From DASQDN01 sp963844855 (GTDB lineage: Bacteria > Acidobacteriota > Terriglobia > Bryobacterales > Bryobacteraceae), in assembly GCA_963844855.1 (NCBI GenBank), contig CAWJQP010000080.1:558001-622000 (forward strand): a stretch of DNA of 64,000 nt, in the 5' to 3' direction. Both the position numbers and the translations under genes were made by a program. The stretch's first letter is position 1, and each line of letters opens with the position of its first letter. This document shows, piece after piece, positions 46,879-58,363 of this stretch. The notes under the pieces are model-generated. The model saw only the letters and a program-made list of their open reading frames with translations, did no database searches and was not told where the DNA came from.

Positions 46879-46933
46879 ACTCCATTTTATCGCAGTCGGC
46901 CGAAATGCGCTTTCCCCTTTTCAACTCTGTTAC

Positions 46934-47240
46934 TTAGCGGTCCTGTCTGTCGTGCTTTTGACGGAAAATCGATCGACTCAATCGATTCTGCTGCGTCTGG
47001 ATCCTGTTACGCTCCAACCATGTCAGACCGGCGCCATCCCGGCGATCCCGAACCGTCTGCCAACGCAGCGCCGCTTCTCGTTGATAAAGCCGCGAGGCTT
47101 CCGATCTTGTTAGCTCGCCTGACCGTATTCCTTGATCGATCCGCCCCATTTGCTGGCGTTGCTCGTGGCGAATCGATTCCGCTTGTGACAACGCCTCCGA
47201 GCGCGAGCAAAAACGTGAGAGCTAGGAAATGTTTTTTCAT
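46934..47240 (-). CDS. Small secreted Gln/Arg-rich protein, frameshifted
   Basis: This gene of about 101 residues has an excellent Shine-Dalgarno (GGAGG 5 nt before the ATG at 47240) and signal peptide MKKHFLALTFLLALGGVV. The mature part is in the next frame: SQAESIRHEQRQQMGRIDQG, IRSGELTRSEASRLYQREAA, LTWLERNRIQTQQNRLSRSI and FRQKHDRQDR. This places a one-base indel near 47185. The pattern of short repeats (QQxRIxQGIxSGELT, QQNRLSRxIYRxKH) matches a family of small secreted acidobacterial proteins I recall without assigned function. It probably forms a helical hairpin. Confidence 0.75.
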
Positions 47241-47286
47241 GACAACCTCCACCTACACAAACCCTCTCCGGTGAAGAAAGTTGTCG

Positions 47287-49050
47287 TTAAGGCGTCGTTG
47301 ATTGTGAATCTGAAACCGTGAGGGTCTTGAAGTCCAAAGTGCGCCGCAGTTTGCCGTGTTTGAGCAGCAGCCGCTCGGAATCGACATCCGCTTCGAGAAA
47401 CGGGCCACCGAATAGCGGCCAGCTCGCGTAGTTCAGCGGCTTGCCGTCAGCGCTGGGTTTCTGCCCATAGGTAAATGCGAGATCGCGTTTTCGCAAGGAT
47501 TGGAAGCGCACGGATGGTGTGGGCTCCACTTTGAATTCCAGCTTCAGAGCTTTTATCGCTTTCTGAAACGACTCGGCGGTTGGAAACTCCGAAACGGACG
47601 CCACCTGGACAATCACGCCGTTCTTCAGATAAGGGCTAAACATCCGGCGGCCGCCTCCGGCGATTGGTTTCCACGCGTACGGCTGCAGCGGCCAGAAGGC
47701 AATCCGAGCATCTCCACCGCGCGCAAAGATCCAGCCCGATTTGTCCTCGACGACATCTTGCAGAGCCTTCGAAAAGAACCCGTTGATGTGCGGAAATCGC
47801 TGCCCCGGAGCGATGTCGTACAAAGCGATGATCGTGTCCTGGTCTTGAAAGATCTGCTCATAAGGCGATCCACCAACTAGCTTATCCGGCGAATCATAGC
47901 TCTTCTTCGAACGGACAACCGCATCCATCGCAAAGTCAGGACCGAAGACGAAGTACGTTTGCAGCTCAAAAATGGACGAATGCGGATTCAACGCAAACAG
48001 GGTGTTATGAATGCCCCGAGCATCGGGAACAGCCCACGTAACATCCCACGAGTGCTCCTGGATGGGCTGCAAAATCCCGCCCTGGTCCGAACCGACGGCG
48101 TACTCTTTACGAACATACGTGGTCTTGTAAACCGGACCATGGCGTTCGTCGTGGAAGCGCCATCGATTGCGAGTGCGCTTTCGCTCGTAGTGGGTATAAG
48201 GCTGCGATCGGTCGGTCGCGATTCGCTTCAGAATCTCCGGGGGCTCGTACCCTCTCGCCAGGCAGTAGAAGGCAGCATAGTTCCCGTTGATCGGATGACC
48301 TAAGCCGAATAGCAGCCAACCGAAGTCGCTCGACACGGTGGCGGCCCGCTCGATAACTTCCTGATCGTAGCTGCGCGCATGAGCGCCTGCATACAGCCCG
48401 TTGAGATTCTCAGCCGCATAATCACCAATGAGATAGTCGAGCATCATTGTGGCCCGCTTCTTCATCGCCGGGTCTTTGGCCCACTCGGCGAGATACGAGA
48501 TCGGCAACATATAGACGCCAATGTAGTGCGTGCTATCGTACTCGCCTTGACCGCGCGTCGTGGTCAGCCTGACCCAGGACTCGATCCATCGCTTCGACTC
48601 CTCAAAGTTCTCCTGCGATGACTTGCCTGTGAACCAGGTGTCACCAAGTTCATCGGGATACATCTGCGACATCAAATACAGCGTTGTGTAGTACAGCAGC
48701 CAATGATTCTCGGTATCTCCGCGATAGGGAGCGTAGGTCTTCCATGACTCGCGCAACGCGTTACGGGCGGTCGCGGTGAGTTGCCCTTTGTCGAGATAGG
48801 CGATTCCGGTTACTGGATACATCCAGAACACGTCGCCTTGAGGTCCAGCCGCGAGCAGTTCCTGCAAGCGTTTTGAACACCACGCGGGATCTTGCTTGTT
48901 GTAGAGCTTCGCGGCAATGGTTGCATAGCCCGCTGTCTCGAGGACTTTCGGATTTGCCTGGAAGTCGATCATCGCCTGACGGCGCTGGTTGAAGGTTAGG
49001 CCGCTGGCGCACGCGACGAGCGCGAGAGCAGCCGCAACAGCACGGATCAT
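47287..49050 (-). CDS. Exported protein of unknown function, alpha/alpha-toroid lyase-like
   Basis: This 587-residue protein has signal AAALALVACASGLTF. The helical first half (AKLYNKQDPAWCSKRLQELL, MYPVTGIAYLDKGQL, ENHWLLYYTTLYLMSQMYPD, GEYDSTHYIGVYMLPISYLAEW) and beta-rich second half (KTTYVRKEYAVGSDQGG, SSIFELQTYFVFGPDFAMDAVVRSKK, GWIFARGGDARIAFWPLQPYAWKP) look like a heparinase-type polysaccharide lyase. I cannot assign catalytic residues. Its start overlaps the end of the BNR-repeat gene by 4 nt, so they are one operon. It may act on the same polymer as the other lyase-like proteins here, which is inference. Confidence 0.7.
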   Translation of the reverse strand: MIRAVAAALALVACASGLTFNQRRQAMIDFQANPKVLETAGYATIAAKLYNKQDPAWCSKRLQELLAAGPQGDVFWMYPVTGIAYLDKGQLTATARNALRESWKTYAPYRGDTENHWLLYYTTLYLMSQMYPDELGDTWFTGKSSQENFEESKRWIESWVRLTTTRGQGEYDSTHYIGVYMLPISYLAEWAKDPAMKKRATMMLDYLIGDYAAENLNGLYAGAHARSYDQEVIERAATVSSDFGWLLFGLGHPINGNYAAFYCLARGYEPPEILKRIATDRSQPYTHYERKRTRNRWRFHDERHGPVYKTTYVRKEYAVGSDQGGILQPIQEHSWDVTWAVPDARGIHNTLFALNPHSSIFELQTYFVFGPDFAMDAVVRSKKSYDSPDKLVGGSPYEQIFQDQDTIIALYDIAPGQRFPHINGFFSKALQDVVEDKSGWIFARGGDARIAFWPLQPYAWKPIAGGGRRMFSPYLKNGVIVQVASVSEFPTAESFQKAIKALKLEFKVEPTPSVRFQSLRKRDLAFTYGQKPSADGKPLNYASWPLFGGPFLEADVDSERLLLKHGKLRRTLDFKTLTVSDSQSTTP

Positions 49051-50039
49051 TTGGCGGGTTCCTCAAGGAACTTCAGGCGGCTGACCGTGGAGCCTTCCAG
49101 ACCATCGCGTGTCCACGTAACTCCGGCGTCTTCGGAGACATAGATAGCTGCTTCGTGAACACTGGCGAAGAGGCGGCCGGACTTGGCCGGATCGAATGCT
49201 ACGGCCCAGATTTCGGAACTTGGCAGGGTACGTCCGCGGATCTGCCAAGTCTTGCCCGAGTCCTCGGAAACGACGACTCCCTTACCCCAGATCGCCAAGG
49301 CAATGCGGTTGCGATTGCCGGGATCGAACGCGATGTCGTAGGTGTTGCGGTCGACTCCGACACGACCGATGTTCTCGAACGTTTGACCACAGTCGGTTGA
49401 GGAAAAGACGCCGGCGCGTTCAGTGGCGGCGATCCAAAAGCAGGGGTCGTGCGGTGACTGCTCGATGCGCATGATGGAGACGCCGGAGGCTCCGGCGCGG
49501 CGCCAGGCGGCGCCTGAGTTGTCGGATCGCCAAAGGCCGTCTTCTCCGCCGGCGATCAGTACTCCGGGACGGGAGCGGTCGGCGCGGATTGCCTCAGTGT
49601 ATTTACGCGGCAGATTACTGCTGATCTCTTGCCATGTCTTCCCACGATCGGAAGACATGCGAATGCCCGCGCTATATCCGAAAATGATGCGGCCTTGCGG
49701 GTCCACAGCTACGTCTCGCAGTTCAGTGACGTCCTCGGCGGTGAGAATGTTCCACGGGCCGCCGCGCCGGGGGATTCGGATGAGTCCGTTTCCGGCCGCG
49801 ACATAGACGCTCGCGGGATCGACGGGGTCCGCTTCGGCGGCAAACATGAATGGATGGTTGTGGGAGATTTGCTCCCATTTTCCTGGGGCGCTCCGTCGGG
49901 CGAGTCCGCTAGAGTTCAGTTTGGCTCCGACGACATAGCCCTTCGTCGTCGCCATACATGTATAAAGGGTCCACTCGGCAAACGCGGGAAAAACGAGAAG
50001 GATTAGGGGGAAGATCGAGCGCAATTCGAACGGTAACAT
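49047..50039 (-). CDS. Exported BNR/sialidase-like beta-propeller protein
   Basis: This 330-residue protein has signal IFPLILLVFPAFAEW and repeated Asp-box/BNR blades: SSDRGKTWQEI, RSDNSGAAWRRAG, SSTDCGQTFENIG, SEDSGKTWQIRG, SEDAGVTWTRDG. These occur in sialidases and in photosystem assembly factor-like propellers, but the sialidase active-site residues are not evident. It is translationally coupled to the lyase-like gene downstream (ATGA). A strong hairpin lies directly before its start codon. Confidence 0.82.
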   Translation of the reverse strand: MLPFELRSIFPLILLVFPAFAEWTLYTCMATTKGYVVGAKLNSSGLARRSAPGKWEQISHNHPFMFAAEADPVDPASVYVAAGNGLIRIPRRGGPWNILTAEDVTELRDVAVDPQGRIIFGYSAGIRMSSDRGKTWQEISSNLPRKYTEAIRADRSRPGVLIAGGEDGLWRSDNSGAAWRRAGASGVSIMRIEQSPHDPCFWIAATERAGVFSSTDCGQTFENIGRVGVDRNTYDIAFDPGNRNRIALAIWGKGVVVSEDSGKTWQIRGRTLPSSEIWAVAFDPAKSGRLFASVHEAAIYVSEDAGVTWTRDGLEGSTVSRLKFLEEPAK

Positions 50040-50041
50040 AT

Positions 50042-50080
50042 CTGTTCCAATCCGCCGACATACATGGCGGATTGGAACAG
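50042..50080 (-). promoter_or_regulatory. 15-bp hairpin directly before the BNR-protein start codon
   Basis: Arms 50042-50056 and 50066-50080 (CTGTTCCAATCCGCC and its exact complement) enclose a 9-nt loop. On the minus strand the stem ends 2 nt before the ATG at 50039 and contains the only purine-rich stretch (GGAACAG). It follows the TonB receptor stop by 15 nt and has no T-tract. It may mask the ribosome site or act as an attenuating or RNA-stabilising element. Confidence 0.55.
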
Positions 50081-50095
50081 GATGAACGGAGGAAG

Positions 50096-53000
50096 TTAGA
50101 ACTCCAGACGGAGTCCCATCGTGATGATACGAGCAGTGTGCTGCGGGGCAGTCGGACGCCCGAAATTGGCGTTACCGACGGTGCCGACGACACCACCGAA
50201 GTTCGTACGGTTAAACAGGTTGAATGCATCCGCGCGATACGTCAGCGTAACCGGGTTTTCTCCTGCTTCGAACAGGACTGTACGCTTTACAATAGCAAGG
50301 GTCTCATTGAGCAATGCCGGCTGACGGAAGTCATCGTGGTAGAAAGCAGCCGTTCCCAGCGTTAGCGCTGGAGCCGCGGTAAATGCCGCTGGATTGAACC
50401 ATCGGGTGCTCGGATCGTTCGGGTCGAGTGTCGTTCGATCGATACCCGTACGGATCGGACCCGTTCCCATGTTCGCCTTGGTCACCGGTGCAAACAGCAC
50501 GCCGTTGCCAAGAGGATTGCCGGGAGTATTCAGCCAGATCAGCGTGCCCTTGCGGTACTGCTGCGTGGCCGCGATGGTCCAGCCGCCAACAAGTCTGCTG
50601 AGGACCGGATTGTTCCCGTTCAAGAACTTCTTCCCCTTACCGAAGGGCAGGTCGAACGTGCTCAGGACATTGAACACATGGGGGATGTCGAAGTTGGTGA
50701 AGCTCTTCGAATCGTCGAGATTGTAGTAGTCCTGAGGAGTCGCTCCCGGACTGCCGACTTGACCGAACACCTGCCGGTAGTGGCCCATGCCGAGGCTCTT
50801 CGACCACGTGTAGTTCGCCTGCAGTTGGTAAGTGCCGAATCGGCGCTCCACCTTGGCCTGCAATGCGTCGTACCAACTCCGTCCCCAGCCCGCGAACAGG
50901 CTTTGGACTGCGAGGTACTGCGGGAATGGCCGGAGCGACTGCGCGACACTCTGAGCTGCCGGGAATCCGGCAAACGGAGGGGTGATGCCTGCTGCCTGAG
51001 CGGCAGGGGAGTCGATGCGCTGCTGGAGCAGAGTACCGCGGCTCAGCGCGCTCGTAGGCAACTGATTCAGGTCGATGGTCGAGTTCAGCCTGGTACCGCG
51101 ATTGCCTTGGTAGGCGACGTCGAGCAGGAAGTTATTGATCTCATGCTGAATATTGAACGACCAGTTGTAGATGCGGCCGGGCTGACCGGCGGTCGGACCC
51201 TGATACTGCACGCTCTGGATAGTTGACGATGGTTGGATCGATGATCGGCGGCGGCCGGTAATCCGGCTTGCACCGGGATGCCGTTGTCCCAATTGAGCGC
51301 CGCGTTCTCGCCGTCGCTCTGTAGAGTTGTTCGTGCCGGCGAAGCCAGCACGGCAGCCGCATCCGCCGCTGGAGAGGCCTTGATAGTAGATTGCCCATCC
51401 GCCGCGAAGCACCGTCTTCGATGTCAATCTGGTAGGCAAAGCCTAAGCGCGGTCCGAAGTTCGACCAGTCGGTGGGATAGAACCGGTTGACGCCCGTTCG
51501 TCCGGGACCCGTGCCGGAGAAGACCAGCGCGCCCGGCTCGTCCGCCAGCGCCGGATTCGGAACGTTGATGTCGACGTGCGAGTAGCCGTTGCCGCCAGGG
51601 ATGTGCCAGCCGATCGGCACTTCGTATCGAATGCCCAGATTGAGAGACAGCTTGCTCGTGATGCGCCAGTTGTCGTGGAAATAGACGGACGTGTCGTAGT
51701 AGATAGTCGTATCGAAAAGCACCGGCGGAACGACGTTGCAAGCGAGATCCGGCGCCACCGAGTAAAAAGCTGGCGAATTCGTGTCCGGTGTTCGTCTGGC
51801 CGAGCAAGCCCGTTTGCGCGCGGTTGAATGTGTACCGGCCGTTCGTATTCGCTAGATCCAGGCCGAGCGTATGTGAAGTGTCGCCATGCGCCACCAATCT
51901 TGAACTCGTGCTTGCCCCGGAGCCATGTCCAGCCCTGCGAGATCTGCCACTGCTTGTTGAACTGCGCGCCGTTCGCGACTTTGCTGTCCGGGGTGTCCAT
52001 ACGGCGACAAGACCAGCCGGACCACTGAACTCGATTCGCGGAGTGGCGTCAGAATCGCCCTGAAAGGTTGAAACCAAGCGCACTGCCCGCGCCTTTCTGA
52101 GTCGGATTGTCCCAAGTCTGCCGTGTCTTCGAATAGGAGACCATGGTGTGCATCAGCACATTCGGCTGCAGAGCCCAGTCGTGATTGACTCGGTAGTTAT
52201 ACGGCTTCTGGATGTTCTGCAAGCCGTTGCCGAGCGGACCGGCAAAGTTCGCTATGGCGTCGTCGTTCTGCACTTCATTGTTATAGAAGAACGAGAAGCG
52301 ATTGTTGTCCGTCAGCGCATGATCGAACTTCAGGTTCCAGATGTAGCGGTCAAACGCAGTTGTGTTGACGAAGTTGTAGTTGCTCGCCAGCCTCGCGACG
52401 TTCGGGTCAGGGATCAACGGAAGGATGTTGCGCGAGTTCCGGCTGAACCGCGACTGCGGAATGATGTTGCCAGGGAACGGCTGCGCGCGTGCTGGGATCG
52501 TAGATAACCGGCACGCCGGCTTCGCTGAAGTCGCCCTGCTTCATCCGCGGCGGTCGGCACGGTCGATGACGGGGAAGCCGATGGTGGCGGGCCGAAGATC
52601 TTTCGTGTAGGTGAAGAACCAGAACGATCTTGTTGCGGCCGTCATACACTTTCGGCATCCAGACCGGTCCGCCGAGCGCGCCACCCGTTTCGTTGAACCG
52701 CTCTTTCGCGCGATCGAGACCCGCCAGCGTTTCGCTGCCAGGCGTTGGCATTCCAGATATCGCGGCGCATGTTGTGGAACGCCGCGCCATGCAGGGCGTT
52801 CGTGCCGCTCTTCGAAACGTAGATCTCGATGCCGCCGCCCACGCGGCCGTACTCAGCCGAGAAGTTGCTCTGCAGCATCTTGAACTCGCCGAACATTTCC
52901 GCCGATGGGAAGTTGAACACTGCGCTCGACTCCACGTTGATGGCGCTGCCGCCGTCGATCAGAATCTCCTGCGCGCGTCCGCCCGATCCCGATACACTCT

Positions 53001-53502
53001 GCTCGCCGTTATTCGTAACGCCAGGCATGTAGTTGACGAAATTGCGGGGATTGCGGATGCCGCCGGAAAAGAGCGGCAGGTTGTCCATCATCTTGGTCGA
53101 GATGTTCTGCCCGCGCTCCACTGTCGATGTCTCGAGTAAAGGCGCTTCGGAAGTGACCGACACCGTCTGCTGAACGTCGCCTACTTCCATTCCCAAATCG
53201 AGATCGATTCGCTGGGCGACGCGGATCTCCACGTTGGTGCGGCTGATTCTCTTAAAGCCTGTTTTCTCGACCGTTACGGTATAGACGCCCGTATTCAGCG
53301 ACGGGAAAACATACAAGCCCGCCTCCGAACTCTGCGTCGTGTACTCCTGCCCTGTTGCCTCGTTCTTTGCGACAACTTTCGCGTCCGGAATAAGTGCTCC
53401 AACCGGATCGGCAACACGCCCGCCTAAAGAACCGGTCGATACCTGCGACCAACCTGCTACGGAAGCAAGTAGCAACAGCAACGCGACAAAGATTTTCTTC
53501 AT
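50096..53502 (-). pseudogene. TonB-dependent receptor with carboxypeptidase-regulatory domain, about ten frameshifts
   Basis: This is an Oar-like outer-membrane receptor for uptake of large substrates. AGGAGATAAGC precedes the ATG at 53502. Signal MKKIFVALLLLLASVAGWSQ is followed by a carboxypeptidase regulatory-like domain (GSLGGRVADPVGALIPDAKV), a plug (RVAQRIDLDLGMEVGDVQQT, SAEYGRVGGGIEIYVSKSGT) and a barrel ending RIITMGLRLEF. The middle can only be read by switching frame near 52755, 52628, 52555, 52490, 52050, 51990, 51870, 51755, 51410, 51300 and 51230. Both flanks are clean. Either the gene is decaying or this stretch is badly base-called. It is the natural importer for the neighbouring polysaccharide-degrading genes. 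Confidence 0.85.
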
Positions 53503-53698
53503 GCTTATCTCCTGGCTCAATCCACCTGTGTTTGTTCGTCGAAGCGCGGACGGGCAGGTATGACTGGGCGCACAGATTCAGAGAATCTTTGCCGAAGCGT
53601 CGATCTAGACCCGGATCGCGGCAAACTGACGTAACCTCAAAAAGCGTTATGCCAGCGTAACATAGATTTCATCCATTTACAGCTTGAATCAGCTCGAA

Positions 53699-55369
53699 TC
53701 AGGTTTTTCTGATCACCATCAGGTGTTGCGTGAAGACGATGGGCCAAAGCAGCTTCTGCCAGAGGATGACGCCATTCCGTTGGGCAGCACGGGCTACTTC
53801 GTCCCGCTGGAGCGGCCTTTCGTCGTGGAATTTCCAAGCTCGTAGAAGTTCGGCCACACTTCGCGCCGCGCGATACAGGGCAGTAGGCGTCGGATAGCTC
53901 AGGATCACAAAACCGCCATGCTTTGCCATCCGAAAATGTTCGTCGATGACCGCGCGGGTAGTTCGCTCGTCGAAGTGCTCAATTAATCCGACACTAAAGA
54001 CCACATCGGCTTCTATCCCCGCATTGATTGTTCGGATATCGCCCCGATGAAGCACAACGCCTTGGCGCGAACCAATTCGCTTTTCGAGCAGTTCCATCCC
54101 ATAGGCGTTACTATCGATGACGTGATACTCGCGCGGCTGCACGTCGCGCGCAATCGCATCAAAGAAACAACTATTCGCCCCACCGATTTCGACTATTCGC
54201 GATGTTCCCGGCTTTGAACATCCGGCAACTTCAGTCAGCGCGTGAATCAGAACTCGAGTCGTGTACTGTCGCGTAAGTTGAGCGGCTTTGGGCGATGACT
54301 GGTAGTACTCTGTCCAGTCCGTCGCCGTAGGACCATTGCGCTTTGCCGTAAAAATGCGGTCGCGCTGGATCAGGAAGTTTCCATAAAACAGGATAGATTC
54401 CACTACGATCTTTGCGACGAGCACCGGCATGATATTCGCTCTGGCAAGCCATGCAATCAAGAAATAGGAAGTAATGCCGACCGTCGCCACGAGTGCCAGA
54501 TACCGGGGAGCAACCTCACGATGAGGAGCTTTCGAGTGAAATACTGCCCTTCTCGCGAGCGAGTAATTGACGATAACAGCGACCGACCGGCCCGCCACTT
54601 GAGAGAGCCATAAGGTTCCGGTCGTGTAGAAACACGCGGCAAAGACAAGGTTGTCCACGATGGCGGTGAGCAGAGACGCCGCGGCAAATCGGACAAGCAC
54701 CATCGAAATGCGCATAGAATCCCGCACGGGACGGAAATGCGAGCTCTCGTTATTGTTGGTATAAATCGTCTGAATTTTAACTTCGGCAAACCGTCGATTC
54801 GCGTGTTTGGCGGCGATTAACCCGTCCAGTTCGAACTCATAGCGCATCGACGGGATCGCAATCAGTGTCGGGAGGAACGTTCGAGGAATAGCTCGCAGAC
54901 CGGTCTGTGTGTCTGAAAGAGATTGGCCAAGCAGTACCCGATAAAGCATCCGGGTGAGAACATTTCCGAAGCGGCTACGCGCCGGAACATCTGGGCCGAA
55001 CTCCCGAGCGCCGAGAATGATCGACTCCGGTAGTTCCACAGCTTTCTTCGCGACGCTCCGTACATCGTCGGGATGATGCTGCCCGTCGGCGTCTACAGTG
55101 ATGACCGTCGAAACATCAGGAAGGTTCTCCAGAACATAGCGAAACGCCGTTTTGAGCGCGGCTCCCTTGCCGCGATTGGTCTCGTGACGCAACAAAACAA
55201 CGCCACGCTTCGCATCGCATAGCCCGAATCGCTCGTGGAAATCCCCACCGCTTCCGTCGTCGACGACGATGATCGGCAAGCCGTCCGGCAGCAGCGCATC
55301 CACCGTTTCAATGAGTTCAGGACCCGGTCGATAGGCCGGAATAATGATCGCTACGGACGCCCCGAACAT
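53699..55369 (-). CDS. Three-domain fusion: GT2 glycosyltransferase - GtrA membrane domain - SAM methyltransferase
   Basis: This single uninterrupted 556-residue frame has three domains. Residues 1-225: GT2 (VAIIIPAYRPGPELIETVDAL, IIVVDDGSG, ETNRGKGAALKTAF, DADGQHHPDD near 95, LSDTQTGLRAIPRTFL). Residues about 230-345: GtrA-type four-helix membrane domain (VLVRFAAASLLTAIVDNLVF, YLALVATVGITSYFLIAWLA, VLVAKIVVESILFYGNFLIQ). Residues about 350-556: class I methyltransferase (RIVEIGGANSCFFDAIA, VVLHRGDIRTI, DVVFSVGLIEHFDERTTRA). It probably makes and moves a polyprenyl-phosphate sugar at the inner membrane, with a methyl transfer to an unknown acceptor. The nearest gene upstream is the radical SAM lipid-synthase-like gene. 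Confidence 0.88.
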   Translation of the reverse strand: MFGASVAIIIPAYRPGPELIETVDALLPDGLPIIVVDDGSGGDFHERFGLCDAKRGVVLLRHETNRGKGAALKTAFRYVLENLPDVSTVITVDADGQHHPDDVRSVAKKAVELPESIILGAREFGPDVPARSRFGNVLTRMLYRVLLGQSLSDTQTGLRAIPRTFLPTLIAIPSMRYEFELDGLIAAKHANRRFAEVKIQTIYTNNNESSHFRPVRDSMRISMVLVRFAAASLLTAIVDNLVFAACFYTTGTLWLSQVAGRSVAVIVNYSLARRAVFHSKAPHREVAPRYLALVATVGITSYFLIAWLARANIMPVLVAKIVVESILFYGNFLIQRDRIFTAKRNGPTATDWTEYYQSSPKAAQLTRQYTTRVLIHALTEVAGCSKPGTSRIVEIGGANSCFFDAIARDVQPREYHVIDSNAYGMELLEKRIGSRQGVVLHRGDIRTINAGIEADVVFSVGLIEHFDERTTRAVIDEHFRMAKHGGFVILSYPTPTALYRAARSVAELLRAWKFHDERPLQRDEVARAAQRNGVILWQKLLWPIVFTQHLMVIRKT

Positions 55370-55421
55370 ATGCGCCAGCCTTGCTTAGTACTCTCATTCG
55401 CAACTCCGTTTGCTAACGCGC

Positions 55422-55460
55422 GCGGCTCCGTTTCTGAGCCGCGACCGTGAGGGAGCGGTC
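55422..55460. repeat. Dispersed hairpin repeat (GCGGCTC...GAGCCGC, GACCG...CGGTC)
   Basis: Two adjacent hairpins lie here: GCGGCTC 55422-55428 with GAGCCGC 55436-55442, then GACCG 55443-55447 with CGGTC 55456-55460. Read through in one frame this sequence encodes the pseudo-peptide PLPHGRGSETEPRA, which I recognise as a frequent artefact in acidobacterial and planctomycete annotations, so it is probably a copy of a widespread intergenic repeat. I found no second copy in this window. Confidence 0.6.
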
Positions 55461-55524
55461 CTGTTCGAGTACGTAACTCAGTTTTGGTTTTGGAAAACGG
55501 AGAAATACTAGGAAAGGGAGCAGA

Positions 55525-55552
55525 AAAGGAGAGGCTGGTCCCAGCCTCTCCC
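55525..55552 (-). terminator. Intrinsic terminator of the radical SAM gene
   Basis: On the minus strand, GGAGAGGCTGG / CCAGCCTCTCC (55541-55551 with 55528-55538) form a perfect 11-bp stem followed by TTTTCTG. It starts 11 nt past the radical SAM stop codon. Confidence 0.75.
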
Positions 55553-55562
55553 CAATTCATGA

Positions 55563-57666
<2,104 letters not shown>

Positions 57667-57858
57667 CGGCGATTGCGAATCCTTTAGTGTTTTCTTAGGT
57701 TTAACGGCGGTCCTGGGGAAACCCTCAAAAAGTGAACACTTTCGCCGTTATCACACGAAGTATACCGTTCACCCCTGGAGGGGGCTAGAGTTTGTCGCTC
57801 AATCGCAGTTCAGACGGGTTGTACGGAGAAATTCTGGGGTTAACGGATGCCACTCCTA

Positions 57859-58363
57859 TCATGGTTTCTCCTGTTTTTTCTGGGAGAGACGATACTCTCG
57901 CCGGATCAGCGCAGCCGCATACCGTCGTTTCTCCTCTTCCGTCTCCGGCAGGACGGGAGGGACAGGAACCCCCTCATTATTAGGACCCAGCGCGACAAAC
58001 GTCAGATACGCCGAGGATGTATGCCGGCGAACACCCGTACCCAGATCCTCCACCCACACCTTGACACCAACCTCCATAGACGTTCGAAATGCGCGATTGA
58101 CCGCCGACTTCAAAATAATCAATTGCCCAATGTGAACTCGGGTGCAGAAACGTCATGGAATCGACCGAAGCCGTGACAACTGGCCGCCGGGAATGGCGTG
58201 CCGCCGCCAGAGCCCCGGCGAGGTCGACCAGGTGCATAACGCGTCCGCCGAGCAAGTTGCCGAGCGGGTTCGCGTCGTTCGGCAACGCAATCTCGAGGTA
58301 ATCGGATGCCGATTCGCGAACCGGTCGTGGCGCGAGTTCCGTTACGATCACCTCGCCGCCCAT
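57859..58363 (-). CDS. Acyl-CoA thioesterase (hotdog fold, YciA-like), frameshifted
   Basis: This is a cytosolic thioesterase of about 167 aa, hydrolysing acyl-CoA. The hotdog motif is LPNDANPLGNLLGGRVMHLVDLAGALAA, followed by VVTASVDSMTFLHP and, in the next frame, HIGQLIILKSAVNRAFRTSMEVGVKVWVEDL and the tail EEKRRYAAALIRREYRLSQK. The shift lies near 58135. The ATG at 58363 is preceded by GGAGG at 11 nt; the start overlaps the end of the upstream small gene by 16 nt, so they are co-transcribed. Confidence 0.88.
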
